Of a stretch of DNA of 64,000 nucleotides, positions 46,768-58,530 are shown piece by piece. The stretch lies in assembly GCA_035610835.1 (NCBI GenBank), contig CM069459.1, positions 55,719,316 through 55,783,315 of the forward strand, read 5' to 3'. The first letter of the stretch is position 1; every line of letters starts with the position of its first letter. The notes below the pieces were generated by a model. It saw only the letters and a list, made by a program, of their open reading frames with translations, ran no database searches and had not been told where the DNA came from. A program made the translations under genes and the position numbers. This stretch comes from Ophiura sarsii (Eukaryota > Echinodermata > Ophiuroidea > Amphilepidida > Ophiuridae).

Positions 46768-47646
46768 GTATCAAATCCACGCCAAAATACAGTCGCTCAC
46801 ACCAGGCCGTGAAAGCCGTGAACCGCGTAACGTATTTTTGAAGGTACCACTCTCTTTTTTTTAAAGTTTGGAGCAAATCAGCAAATACAAATATCGGTCG
46901 TATAGGAAATAAGAAAATCGATTCAAGGACATATTAGCCGATTGGCTTCTTATTTACATAACAATTGGCCTTTGCAAATCATGTTCATTGATAGACTAGC
47001 TAGGGTCTCCATAGTTCAATTGAACGGAATAGTCAACACAATATATTTATAGGGTATTCTTTATTGCAGTGAAATTGCAAAAGAAGAAAAAAATATCATT
47101 CAACATTCAATAAATATTGCGAACGATATGCAATCCTGTCAATTTCTAAAAATAAAGTGTAAATAACAAACAGAAAAAAGTATAACAATCCTAGGATTCG
47201 AACCACTAACCTCATGATCATGAAGCCGGCGCTTTGCCGACTGAGCTAATGAAGACTACACATAGATATTTAGAAAATAAAATACATAAAGTTCAAAATA
47301 CGAATATCACATGAATCGGGGCAAAAATGCGGGCTAAAATGCTTTATATTTCGATTGTTGTGCGTTTTTAACATAGGATTATCGCCTAAAAGTTGATTAT
47401 ATGCTGAAGGAGATTGTAATTCTGATTTCATTATAATGCATAACACTACTTTTCGAAACGATTCTAGACACCTTAGTATTTCGTTCGTACATAAAATGTT
47501 GGCCATTACGTTTTTTCGATTGGAATTCGGCGCGGCAAATCTATTGCACCATGGGTATTATTACATGGAAACACGGAGACTCAGATACGTAGGGAGTCAT
47601 GTGATTTTTGTCCAGGACAAACACTTGAGATGTACACGCCCCTTTA
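46768..47646 (-). repeat. Right arm of the large inverted repeat
   Basis: Inverted partner of 39857-40795, somewhat diverged (scattered substitutions and small indels). It carries the second tRNA-like copy. Everything from 39857 to 47646 could be one 7.8-kb transposable element or an inverted segmental duplication. Confidence 0.88.
47190..47264 (-). pseudogene. tRNA-like gene in the right arm
   Basis: Minus strand: box A tagctcagtcgg, box B ggttcgaatcc (both perfect to consensus), then a T run (actttttt) downstream. The loop would be ttCATga. The anticodon stem is poor. It is the inverted partner of 40228-40303. Confidence 0.5.
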
Positions 47647-48849
47647 AGCTATACTGATAGCATTTACACATTTATAATTATGCTATCTGTGTATTTCATG
47701 GTATTTGTAGGTTTACAGGTCTCTCCCATTTTGAGTAATATTATTGTAAAAATATAAAAAGAATTATCCATGTTTGGATATTAGATCATGGCCCCTAGAC
47801 CGTGTACGTACACGGGTCAGGTTTCATTATGGGTCTTCATGAAAATCTGTTTTATCCTGTCTTTCATAGATGTATTTCCAAGTATTATGAAAAGGTTGGC
47901 CCTGTATCTCATTTTGACTTATACTATTGTAAAAATATCAAAAGATAAACCGTATGCCTTGTACGACGAGGCTCCCTGTGTTGCGAAGCCAGCCTTCGTG
48001 ATTCTTAGCTAAACCGACATGTTTAGGTTTACCTCCGTATATACTGAATGTGGTACATTTAAGGGAAACTAGATCATGGCCCCTAGACCGTGTATGTTTG
48101 CAAAGCACACGTAAGATCTAACCTGGTGTACCTAAGTACGATTAGTATCCACAAATACTACCATGTGTAACTTAACGTTACTGCAGATGATTAGTTAACC
48201 CGTAGGCTATCTCACTCCGTTTCCGAAGTCTGCTTGTACATCCTGCGCAGTGTACAAATGGCTTACTATAAGAAGTAACAGATGGGCTTATATAGTCACC
48301 CAATACCATAAATATAGTATATATGGTGTTTCCATACTGTAGACCATGTTTGAACACTATATTAGCCCTCTGTTGGTAATACAATGCCAATTTTCAACAC
48401 CATATCTGAACCCAACATTAGCCCTCTGTAGATAATAAAATGCCAAGTTTTAACACTCATCTTATAATCACAGTTTTAACACTCATCTTATAATCACAGT
48501 TTTAACACTCATCTTATAATCACAATGTACAATTCTAAATAACAAAGTCATGAATATTTATAGAATTGCATCTTGATTTAATTGTTTGTATCACTGCTCT
48601 GACCCAAGACAAAATACCTAAAGATCAGAAGTGCCCATTCATACCTGCTGGTGTGTGCAGCGATCCAGGTCTGCCGGCATTGTTATTAAATGGCCAATCG
48701 ATAATCATTGTTCAGTCATGTAAGTTTAAGTAGCATTGCCTCATCATTTGAGTACAGGGCATGTCAAAACAAAGTGTTTAGCCATGAAAAATATAAAAAT
48801 TGTGCATGAAATACTAATAATCATGTTCAGCAATCTTTAATGCGCCATA
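47647..48849. other. No gene seen
   Basis: A ~20-bp phrase (atcatggcccctagaccgtg) occurs at 47786 and 48074. A 27-bp unit (cagttttaacactcatctta) is repeated three times at 48446-48525. No supported exon. Confidence 0.5.
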
Positions 48850-49920
48850 AGAATATAGGGTCACGCGTTATGAACTCGCCTCCCAATAGGGTGGTGCCGT
48901 TACATTTTTTAGTTTCATGCTGTAATTTTCCTCACATATTTTTAAAACCACAAAAGCTATCTCAACAAATTTGGTATCATTTTAAAGCCCTAATAACATG
49001 CTATCTGCCTGCAAAATGGCATTGGTATAGCTAATACAGAATGGGAGATACAGCTGTTTGATGTTTGGGGACCAGGGGTGGTGCTGGAAGGGGTGTTTCT
49101 GGAAGGGGTGCCGCCTGTACAAACTCAATGGGGATAATCCCATGTTTTGTTCTTTTTACAATAACTAGTCATCTCCTAATGTTACAAACACCATTCTGGT
49201 CCCATTTTAAAGGATAATTAGGAGTCTTTAAGTATGTGGTTCAACAGACTTGTCAACTATTTGTAACAACTAATTAAGTATGGATAAGACAATGAACATC
49301 AGCTTTCTTCCTATTCGCTACACAGTAAACATGAATAATCAGCCTCAATTTACCGGATTTATAAAAATGACAATAACAGAAAAAGTTTTCAACCTATGAT
49401 AGCAAAAGTATACATTTTTGGAAAGCTTGTAACTAGAGGAATTCAGAAATGCAGTTTATATCAGGGATGGGTTCATCCTTAAACAAATATTTTTGAAAAT
49501 TCTAAAAATATATAAAATAAAAATTGGAGATATTCACTAGCCGGTATAATTACCATACCGACGTAGTAACTTTAACAATTATATATCATCTAATGGGTAA
49601 TTTCATGAGGAATTCAAATATGTAAAGTAAATAATGATAGGGGTAGGTATAAAAAATATATGGATCTCGAATTAAAAATTAAAAACTCTGATATTTTCCC
49701 GAACATTTCCGATCATACCATTTTAGTTCTTAGTCGTACTATAATCTTAATGGCATATTCGGTTTCCTCATGAGATTTCCCTTCAGAAAATATATACTTT
49801 TACTACCTCAGGGGGGTATACAAGCAAATATAAATGTGTAAAGTTAAAATCATGTCGTGAAAGCCAAAATCCGTGTGTAACGCGAAAGGAGGCGAGCTTA
49901 AAACACATGACCATAGTTCT
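48850..49920. mobile_element. Second copy of the inner element of 26715-29321
   Basis: Shares order and sequence with 26776-27828: gaactcgcctcccaatagggtggt, then ctattcgctacacag, tacatttttggaaagct, and ends gaggcgagcttaaaacacatg. Diverged, non-coding. Confidence 0.8.
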
Positions 49921-51860
49921 ATCCATTTTGGAGCTTCCGTTATCAAATTATGGCAAATCTACTCAGGCATGTCAAATTCAGCTTTGACCACTTTTCATGT
50001 TTAGAAAACTCTTATTAGAATCGTCATTCAGTGTGTAATTGAACATAATCAATCAAATCAATAATAATATACCTACTAAATGTTGATAGTAAGAGATAAA
50101 TTTGAAAAAAGAAGAAACAAATTCAACCATAATATCCATCCATGACGTAGCATCAAATATTTGAATTTTAACAAAACGTTGACATATCCTGCAATCATAT
50201 TCGGAATTACAAAGTCAGTTTTTTTCAGACGAAAGTCATTTTCTTGTTCAAAAGTGGGCAAAGTTGGATTCACACTCTTTACTGAATTGATCATATCTCG
50301 GTAGTAAGAGGGTGAAATCACTGGGGTGAAGCGTATATTTGATAGAAGACTAAAGATGCACAAACGGTCTTTTTTTTAAAACAAAAAGACATAGGATGTT
50401 TTTGTAATTAAGTTTCTAGCTCATGGGGCACTTTTTGACACACCTGTATAGCGCACTAGTTTGAATAATGCGTTATCCACATGTGTATTATATGTTTCTT
50501 AATAATCTGAACATTTTGGGTAATGACATACAGACCATAATATATACCGGTAATGTTACCCTGTTTTGAAATATTACATATGATTAAATTGCATTAATTA
50601 ATATCAAATATTCTGCTTGCAATTAACAAAACACACACTCAAATTTGCCATATGAGTGCCCCAGACTGCCCCATGCATCAGAGACAATCCCATTTTATAA
50701 GCCAAACATACTTTGCCACCACTATCAAGTGGTCCATACAGCATGTATAATGAGTTCAATACAATAGGGGTTTCCTATTGGAGTGAGACGAGCAGGGACA
50801 ATGGGCTCATCATGATTCTATTATCATGTTAATGAGCAGGGACAATCTCATCATGATTCTATTATCATGTTAATGTATTCAACAATGTGCTTGATACACC
50901 TGTTCAAAACTCCCGCCGGCCAACAGACACTATTCCATGGCTATACAGTATTCCATGGCTATACAGTATTCCATGGCTATACAGAAGTGGGCAGGATTAT
51001 AGCATTAAGCTAAGTTTTTTTGCAATAAACATATTTTTTGAACATGTTTTACAATGTAAAGAAAATGGATCCTCTTTATAATAGGATTTAAATAACAATA
51101 AAGTTCAGCAATGTGATTGGAAATTTGTTATTTCTTCTACTATTTCCATGCTGAGACTAATAATACTACATGTAGTGACATTCTTGTCTCAAAAAACGTG
51201 CCCCATGAGTCAATTTTCATATTTTTCATTGGCTAAAAAATCATGTTTCACATTGGGCACTTTTTTAGACACCATGCCATACATGGTGTCCAAGAAAACC
51301 ACAATGTGCATTTCATAGGAGCAACAAAAACATACTGCAAAGAGATAGTGAGGAGACAGAAGCACAGAAGGAAGAACATAAAGAGGATTAGAAATCTAAC
51401 ATAAAAGAGATGAGTGTTGATGACAAAAACAAGGGTAACAGGTCATTAAGAAAAACATAAACAGACTAATACACGTGAATAGAACAAAGTTTGTTGACAT
51501 GTAAAGAGGCAAATGCATGATCGCATCATAATAGAAGTAAGTGAGAATACCTAGAATCAAGGGATGAGCTAAAGTAATAGAAGTAAGTGGTAATATACCT
51601 AGAATCAAGGGATGAGCTGAAAAAACAAAACAAACGCTGTCAAAATGGAGGGGTATGGACGGACGGGGGTATGAAATTAAAAAATATAGAAAGGGAAAGA
51701 TCAACTACCCCTGCCCGGGTCCCTGCTGCCACAAATCATCCCCCATGAAATGTCAAACTCTATGTATACAAACAATTGTTTGTTATCCCCCCCCCCCCCC
51801 CCCCCCCCCATTCACAGGTCTGTCCCCCCCTCATGCCCCCCCCCCACCCCAACATATTAA
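49921..51860. other. No gene seen
   Basis: Contains an inverted pair (agctcatggggcacttttt at 50424 and aaacgtgccccatgagt at 51197) that may bound an old element, a 47-bp duplication (gagcagggacaat..., 50790-50876), three copies of tattccatggctatacag at 50931-50984, and C tracts at 51787-51809 and 51838-51846. Confidence 0.5.
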
Positions 51861-54845
51861 AAGGCGGTTCTCGAACGGCGTGTCTCGCCTGTTCATCAAA
51901 AGTGACTTGACAGAAATGCTGATGAAACATATGATACAATGTAGCACTGTCACAGAGGTATGCATTGTAGTTAATGCAAGGGATGTAATACCTTGAAAAA
52001 TTTAATCAACAAAAAGAACACACCAACCCCCTTCCCTACACCAAATCACATCAAGATAGGCCTTACAGATCTTATTAGACCCCAGATGACCTCTGATGAC
52101 CTTGAAAATTTAATCAGCAAAAAGAACACACCAACCCCCTTCCCTCCACCAAATCACATCAAGATAGGCCTTACCGATCTTATTTGACCCCAGATGACCT
52201 CTGATGACCTCGAAAAAGTAATCAACAAAAAGAACACACCATCCCTCTTCCGTCCACCAAATCCCATCAAGATAGGCCTTACGGATCTTATTTGACCCAG
52301 ATGACCTTGAATGACCTCCGATGACCTTGAAAATTTAATCAGCAAAAAGAATACACCACCCCCCTTCCCTCCACCAAATCCAATCAAGATAGGCCTTACT
52401 GATCTATTTGACCCCATATTTGACCCCGATGACCCCAAAAAATTTAATCAACAAAAAGAACACACCACCCCCCTTCCCTCCACCAAATCCCATCAAGATA
52501 GGCCTTACTGATCTATTTGACCCCATATTTGACCCCCAATGACCCCGAAAAATTAATCAACCAAAAGAACACACCACCCCCCTTCCCTCCACCAAATCCC
52601 ATCAAGATAGGCCTTACTGATCTATTTGACCCCCGATGACCCCGAAAAATTAATCAACAAAAAGAACACACCATCCCTCTTCCGTCCACCAAATCCCATC
52701 AAGATAGGCCTTACTGATCTATTTGACCCCATATTTGACCCCCGATGACCCCGAAAAATTAATCAACAAAAAGAACACACCACCCCCCTTCCCTCCACCA
52801 AATCCCATCAAGATAGGCCTTACTGATCTATTTGACCCCATATTTGACCCCGATAACCCCGAAAAATTAATCAACAAAAAGAACACACCATCCCTCTTCC
52901 GTCCACCAAATCCCATCAAGATAGGCCTTACTGATCTATTTGACCCCCGATGACCCCGAAAAATTAATCAACAAAAAGAACACACCACCCCCCTTCCCTC
53001 CACCAAATCCCATCAAGATAGGCCCTACTGATCTATTTGACGCCATATTTGACCCCCGATGACCCCGAAAAAATAATCAACAAAAAGAACACCCCATCCC
53101 TCTTCCGTCCACCAAATCCCATCAAGATAGGCCTTACTGATCTATTTGACCCCATATTTGACCCCCAATGACCCCAAAAAATTAATCAACAAAAAGAACA
53201 CACCATCCCTCTTCCGTCCACCAAATCCCATAAAGATAGGCCTTACTGATCTATTTGACCCCATATTTGACCCCCGATGACCCCGAAAAATTAATCAACA
53301 AAAAGAACACACCACTCCCTTCCCTCCACCAAATCCCATCAAGATAGGCCTTACTGATCTATTTGACCCCATATTTGACCCCCAATGACCCCGAAAAATT
53401 AATCAACAAAAAGAACACACCATCCCTCTTCCGTCCACCAAATCCCATCAAGATAGGCCTTACTGATCTATTTGACCCCATATTTGACCCCCGATGACCC
53501 CGAAAAATTAATCAACAAAAAGAACACACCACCCCCCTTCCCTCCACCAAATCCCATCAAGATAGGCCTTACTGATCTATTTGACCCCATATTTGACCCC
53601 CAATGACCCCGAAAAATTAATCAACAAAAAGAACACACCATCCCTCTTCCGTCCACCAAATCCCATCAAGATAGGCCTTACTGATCTATTTGACCCCATA
53701 TTTGACCCCCGATGACCCCGAAAAAATAATCAACAAAGAGAACACCCCATCCCTCTTCCGTCCACCAAATCCCATCAAGATAGGCCTTACTGATCTATTT
53801 GACACCATATTTGACCCCCGATGACCCCGAAAAAATAATCAACAAAAAGAACACCCCATCCCTCTTCCGTCCACCAAATCCCATCAAGATAGGCCTTACT
53901 GATCTATTTGACCCCATATTTGACCCCCGATGACCCCGAAAAATTAATCAACAAAAAGAACACACCACCCCCCTTCCCTCCACCAAATCCCATCAAGATA
54001 GGCCTTACTGATCTATTTGACCCCATATTTGACCCCCAATGACCCCGAAAAATTAATCAACAAAAAGAACACACCACCCCCCTTCCCTCCACCAAATCCC
54101 ATCAAGATAGGCCTTACTGATCTATTTGACCCCATATTTGACCCCCAATGACCCCGACAAATTAATCAACAAAAAGAACACACCATCCCTCTTCCGTCCA
54201 CCAAATCCCATCAAGATAGGCCTTACTGATCTATTTGACCCCATATTTGACCCCCGATGACCCCGAAAAATTAATCAACAAAAAGAACACCCCCCCTTCC
54301 CTCCACCAAATCCCATCAAGATAGGCCTTACTGATCTATTTGACCCCATATTTGACCCCGATGACCTCTGGTGACCTTGAAAATTTAGTCAGAAAAAAGA
54401 ACACACCACCCCCCTTCCCTCCACCAAATCCCATCAAGATAGGCCTTACTGATCTATTTGACCCCATATTTGACCCCCGATGACCTTGAATGACCTCCAA
54501 TGACCTTGAAAATCGAATCAGCAAAAGAACACCCCACCCCCTTCCCTGACATCAAGTCCCATCAAGATAGGCCTTACGGATCTCTAGATATCGCGTCACA
54601 ACGCGTCTCAAAAGTTTTAAGCATATTTGACCCCGATGACCTTGTATGACCCCCGATGACCTTGAAAAATCAATCAGCAACAGAACGCACCACCCCCCTT
54701 CCCTCCACCAAGTCCCATCACGATAGGCCTTACGGATCTCCAGATATCGCGCGTCACAAAGGTATTTCTTAGCACACGGCTGACGGCATACGGCGGACAG
54801 AAATAGTGATAACATAGTCTCTTTCTGATTACATCAGGCGAGACA
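51861..54845. repeat. 109-bp satellite element, second copy (about 25 units)
   Basis: Same leader (aaggcggttctcgaacggcg), units and tail (ttacatcaggcgagacaa) as 37435-39768, in direct orientation. It has more units than the first copy. It is followed without a gap by the right half of MITE X. Confidence 0.93.
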
Positions 54846-54897
54846 ATAAACCAATCAGATCCACTGTAAGATAGACAGGTAGACCCCAGGGGGTTAA
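54846..54897. mobile_element. Right half of MITE X
   Basis: taaaccaatcagatccactg to cccagggggttaa, matching the complement of 7759-7810. It completes the left half at 37270-37433. Confidence 0.92.
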
Positions 54898-55290
54898 ATC
54901 ATCAAATCTGTGACCCTCCCTGCCTCCTTGTGTCTTGGGTGATTCAATTAACCCTGTCCAGGCCCGTAAGCAGGATTTGTTTAGTGGGGGGCATACCCCA
55001 AAAATCATAAAAAGGTTGCCCCAATTTTTTTTAATTTTTAGTCATCTAGTCATCTCGGAAGACTTTGAGAGCAGGGAGAGGGGGGGGGGGGGGGTCGGGG
55101 GGATAGGGCATATCTTAGTCAAAATCGGCCCGAAAAAATGCTTTACATAATGAGAAAGGGGGGAAAAGGTAAATTAGTACAAAAAAAGGTACATTTGTGT
55201 ACAAAAAAGGTACATTGGTACAACAAAAAAAGGAATTTACAGGCCTGCTCCCGTCCACATTAGTAAATCATCAAATCAGTGACATGTGAC
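54898..55290 (-). repeat. Partial copies of exon E3 (small tandem array, interrupted)
   Basis: Positions 54898-54915 match the 5' part of E3 (taaatcatcaaatctgtgac on the plus strand) and complete the copy whose other half is at 37180-37266. Positions 54913-54945 match the E3 centre (cttgggtgattcaatta), and 55258-55285 match its 5' part again, so a second copy is split by an element at about 54958-55250. With the real E3 this makes at least three tandem units. No full open copy with both splice sites remains apart from E3 itself. Confidence 0.75.
54958..55250. mobile_element. Element splitting a second E3 copy
   Basis: Ends ccaggcccgtaagcagg and aggcctgctcccg are roughly inverted. G tract at 55081-55094. 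It resembles 40837-41129. It separates 54945 from 55258 within an E3-derived unit. Confidence 0.6.
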
Positions 55291-55342
55291 CCTCCCTCCT
55301 GCCCCCTCCCCTACCACCCAACCCTACCCATGTGTACTTTAC

Positions 55343-55410
55343 CTGTTGTATCCTTTGTCTTGGGTGACTCAATGATCTAGGTCTCTTTAGTAAATCATCA
55401 AATCTGTGAC
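55343..55410 (-). CDS. SLC4 exon E3, 68 bp
   Basis: Acceptor ccaattag, donor gtaaag. It enters after one nucleotide of a codon and ends in phase 0, reading S-HRFDDLLKRPRSLSHPRQ-RIQQ. This matches the vertebrate AE2 segment KSHRFEDVPGVRRHLVRK, a conserved landmark between the acidic N-terminus and the cytoplasmic domain. The phase fits E2 (phase 1) and E4 (phase 0), which is what identified this short exon. Partial copies lie downstream in transcription at 54898-55290 and, split, at 37180-37266. The basic stretch RPRSLSHPRQR could be a binding or phosphorylation surface, but this is inference only. Confidence 0.88.
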
Positions 55411-55705
55411 CTAATTGGATAATAATGGTGACAAAATCAAGGTCAAAGAATGCTGTTGCTATGGTGATGAAATAGAAGCATAGAACTACCAAACAAGCTT
55501 TATACTCGCAGTTAGTTAACCAAGACACGATTCACACGGCCATTAAACCGAGTGTTTAATCTTGAGGTTAGCGAATCTGACGCTTACTTATAGGTAAGTC
55601 GTCCGAATGCTCCTAAAGTCAAATAGCAGCAACTTGACAGGACTCACACACTCACAATCTGAGACATATTAACTTAGAGTTCTCTGTGTTACATGAAATA
55701 TCAAG

Positions 55706-56271
55706 TACCGTATTATCCCTATTAAGCGCCCAGGGCGGTTAGCAAAGTCATTTTGGGTGGGCGCTTATTAAGTTACCTTTTTTAAACTTAATAAACACTG
55801 TCGAATTAGGCAAGGTTGCAATAGCGGAAAACCATGTGCGATCGAAAAGTAAACTGTTTAAAAAAATAAAAATTGGGGTTGGGGGGGGGGGAATCAACAT
55901 TGTGGCGTAGCAGTGATCTCACTGTGGCCACATTACATGACGTCAATGTTCCGACAAGCTTCAAGTGTCCTTCCGAAAACTTAAGTTTATTCTCGGTAGT
56001 TTTGAGCATGCGCGATGTTGTATTTAAGCCATGAATAAAAAACAAAGATGACGGCTCGCATCGAGGAGAGCGTGCAGCGGCGATCGATCCAGGCTTACTG
56101 GTACTGCTTTACTGAAGAACGCTGTGGCGAAAAATGTTGTTGTATAGTGCTACGGTAATTGAAAAGGTGGGCGCTTATAAGGGATTGTTTGTTGGTACAA
56201 GGCACGGTCATTGAGAAAAACAGGGGTGGGCGCTTATAAGGGCATGGGCACTTAAAAGGGATAATACTGTA
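55706..56271. mobile_element. MITE with taccgtattatccc ends
   Basis: Ends taccgtattatccctattaa and aaaagggataatactgta, with aagcgcccagggcggtta inside the left end and several 'gggcgcttataa' copies. A second copy is at 61226-61709. The open frames inside are not supported. 55411-55705 shows no gene. Confidence 0.87.
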
Positions 56272-56333
56272 TTTATCTTTCACCAGAGTAGGCCAGTCAG
56301 TGCACATAAACTGTGAAAACGAAAAATCCACAC

Positions 56334-56395
56334 GCTTCTGACAAGAGCATTGTGGATCTAATACCAATGTTGCCGGTTCGAATCCGGTCAGAAGC
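56334..56395 (+). pseudogene. tRNA-like hairpin RNA with perfect acceptor stem, short D arm
   Basis: gcttctg at the 5' end pairs perfectly with cagaagc at the 3' end. T arm gccggttcgaatccggt is also perfect. Only 62 nt long because most of the D arm is missing. The middle (cattg...caatg) forms a stem. No T-run terminator at once downstream. It looks like a tRNA relic, possibly Arg- or Asn-like. Confidence 0.5.
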
Positions 56396-56418
56396 ACATG
56401 GGGCTTTTTCAGTACTTA

Positions 56419-57122
56419 CAGGGTGTATCAGAAAGAACTGTACCGTGTTTCTAAAATACATCAAAAATACAAAATGATTATTGTTTTAAATTTAAACACC
56501 TGCAATATAAAGGTGAACATGTTTCCTATATTATATGTTAATTTCATTGAGTTATCTCTTTTTGTTCTCGTGTGGCAAGACATAATCGAAAATCGATGAA
56601 AAAAGTATTTTCAATTTCAATCAATCCTCTCTACCACTTATCCAACATCTCAAACAATGTAGCTCACACCACATAAGCAATATTTAAAGCTCCCGCCAAA
56701 GAAAAGAAAGTTAAAACCACTCAAGCAGAACAAATCTTGGTTTATTTTCGGATTAAAAATCAGAATTTATCTCCAAATTTCACCCACAAAAGTATGCAAA
56801 TAATAAATAGTTACAAGTGATGTGAAAAGTTAAGATATGGCGACTAAAAATAAACCCTGTCCTATGGACAGATGGATATCTCAAGCAGGGTTAGTAATTT
56901 CACAGATTTTTGAATTGATCATTTCGACCAAAATTGAAATATACCATCTTTACCAGAAAGTCTGTATTTTCCATCAGAAATTTCCGATTTTCAAAATTTA
57001 AAATTCTTATGAAAGCTAGGCGTTTGCGCAAGATGGATGTGAAAACAGTTTGAACAATATCAATCGAATTCATACCGTAATAAATCATATTGACTCAGTA
57101 CAGTTCATTCTGATACACCCTG
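56419..57122. mobile_element. TA-flanked TIR element, 704 bp
   Basis: Ends cagggtgtatcagaaagaac and gttcattctgatacaccctg are inverted, flanked by TA. No transposase. The right part recurs at 36320-36534. Confidence 0.9.
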
Positions 57123-57399
57123 TAGTGCACTTGGCCTATACCCTGGGGAAGATAAGTAATTTATCCCACCTAAATCCCAGGGGCTATTTTTTACCCGCTG
57201 TTTTCTCTTCGTATTTAAATGGGGAAACACATGATCGTTCCAGGAGGTTGAAATACCCTATTTTATACCTGTCATCACAAAATGAAAATGTTATTTTTCA
57301 GGTATGTCCAGACCCAAAATGCCCAGAAAACAAGCTTTAAAATGATACGCAAAGTGTCATAATTGTTCAATGCATGAATATGCAAATATAAATACTCAC

Positions 57400-58530
57400 T
57401 ACGCATCTGGTTGACATCCTGGTCATCTAGTACTTCTTCATCAGATGTCAGCCTATCTATTCTATTATTTGAATTTATGAATATGCAAATATAAATACTC
57501 ACTACGCATCTGGTTGACATCCTGGTCATCTAGTACTTCTTCATCAGATGTCAGCCTATCTATTCTATTATTTGAATTTATGAATATGCAAATATAAATA
57601 CTCACTACGCATCTGGTTGACATCCTGGTCATCTAGTACTTCTTCATCAGATGTCAGCCTATCTATTCTATTATTTGAATTTATGAATATGCAAATATAA
57701 ATACTCACTACGCATCTGGTTGACATCCTGGTCATCTAGTACTTCTTCATCAGATGTCAGCAATCTATTCTATTATTTGAATTTATGAATATGCAAATAT
57801 AAATACTCACTACGCATCTGGTTGACATCCTGGTCATCTAGTACTTCTTCATCAGATGTCAGCCATCTATTCTATTATTTGAATTTATGAATATGCAAAT
57901 ATAAATACTCACTACGCATCTGGTTGACATCCTGGTCATCTAGTACTTCTTCATCAGATGTCAGCCATCTATTCTATTATTTGAATTTATGAATATGCAA
58001 ATATAAATACTCACCTCGCAATCTGGTTAACATCCTGATCATCTAGTACTTCTTCATCAGATGTCAGCCTATCTATTCTATTATTTGAATTTATGAATAT
58101 GCAAATATAAATACTCACTACGCATCTGGTTGACATCCTGGTCATCTAGTACTTCTTCATCAGATGTCAGCCTATCTATTCTATTATTTGAATTTATGAA
58201 TATGCAAATATAAATACTCACTACGCATCTGGTTGACATCCTGGTCATCTAGTACTTCTTCATCAGATGTCAGCAATCTATTCTATTATTTGAATTTATG
58301 AATATGCAAATATAAATACTCACTACGCATCTGGTTGACATCCTGATTATCTAGTACTTCTTCATCAGATGTCAGCCTATCTATTCTATTATTTGAATTT
58401 ATGAATATGCAAATATAAATACTCACTACGCATCTGGTTGACATCCTGATTATCTAGTACTTCTTCATCAGATGTCAGCCTATCTATTCTATTATTTGAT
58501 TATATGAATATGCAAATATTAAATACTCAC
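57400..58530 (-). repeat. Tandem exon-E2 array: 11 further units of 102-104 bp
   Basis: Each unit holds an E2-like exon, donor gtgagt, about 40 bp of intron and acceptor aataatag. Exon copies end (low coordinate) at 57400, 57503, 57606, 57709, 57811, 57913, about 58016, 58119, 58222, 58324 and 58427. Copies at 57400, 57503, 57606, 58119, 58324 and 58427 are 62 nt, in phase, and read RLTSDEEVLDDQDVNQMR; the 58324 and 58427 copies have LDNQ. Copies at 57709, 57811, 57913 and 58222 are 61 nt and hit TGA after four codons. The 58016 copy has one extra base before the donor, so it leaves in the wrong phase. Splicing any copy onto another gives AAA TAG, a stop, so the array can be used only one exon at a time. 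Confidence 0.93.

Noticed and set aside
48645..48710. Minus-strand mini exon starting MIIDWPFNNNAG and ending at a gtatga donor, between E3 and E4
   Set aside because: It ends in phase 1, but E4 and E5 start in phase 0, and no acceptor is evident; it does not fit the gene.
57400..58530. CRISPR-like regular spacing of repeats
   Set aside because: There are no unique spacers: the whole unit including the gap is repeated, and the unit contains an exon with splice sites in a eukaryotic gene.
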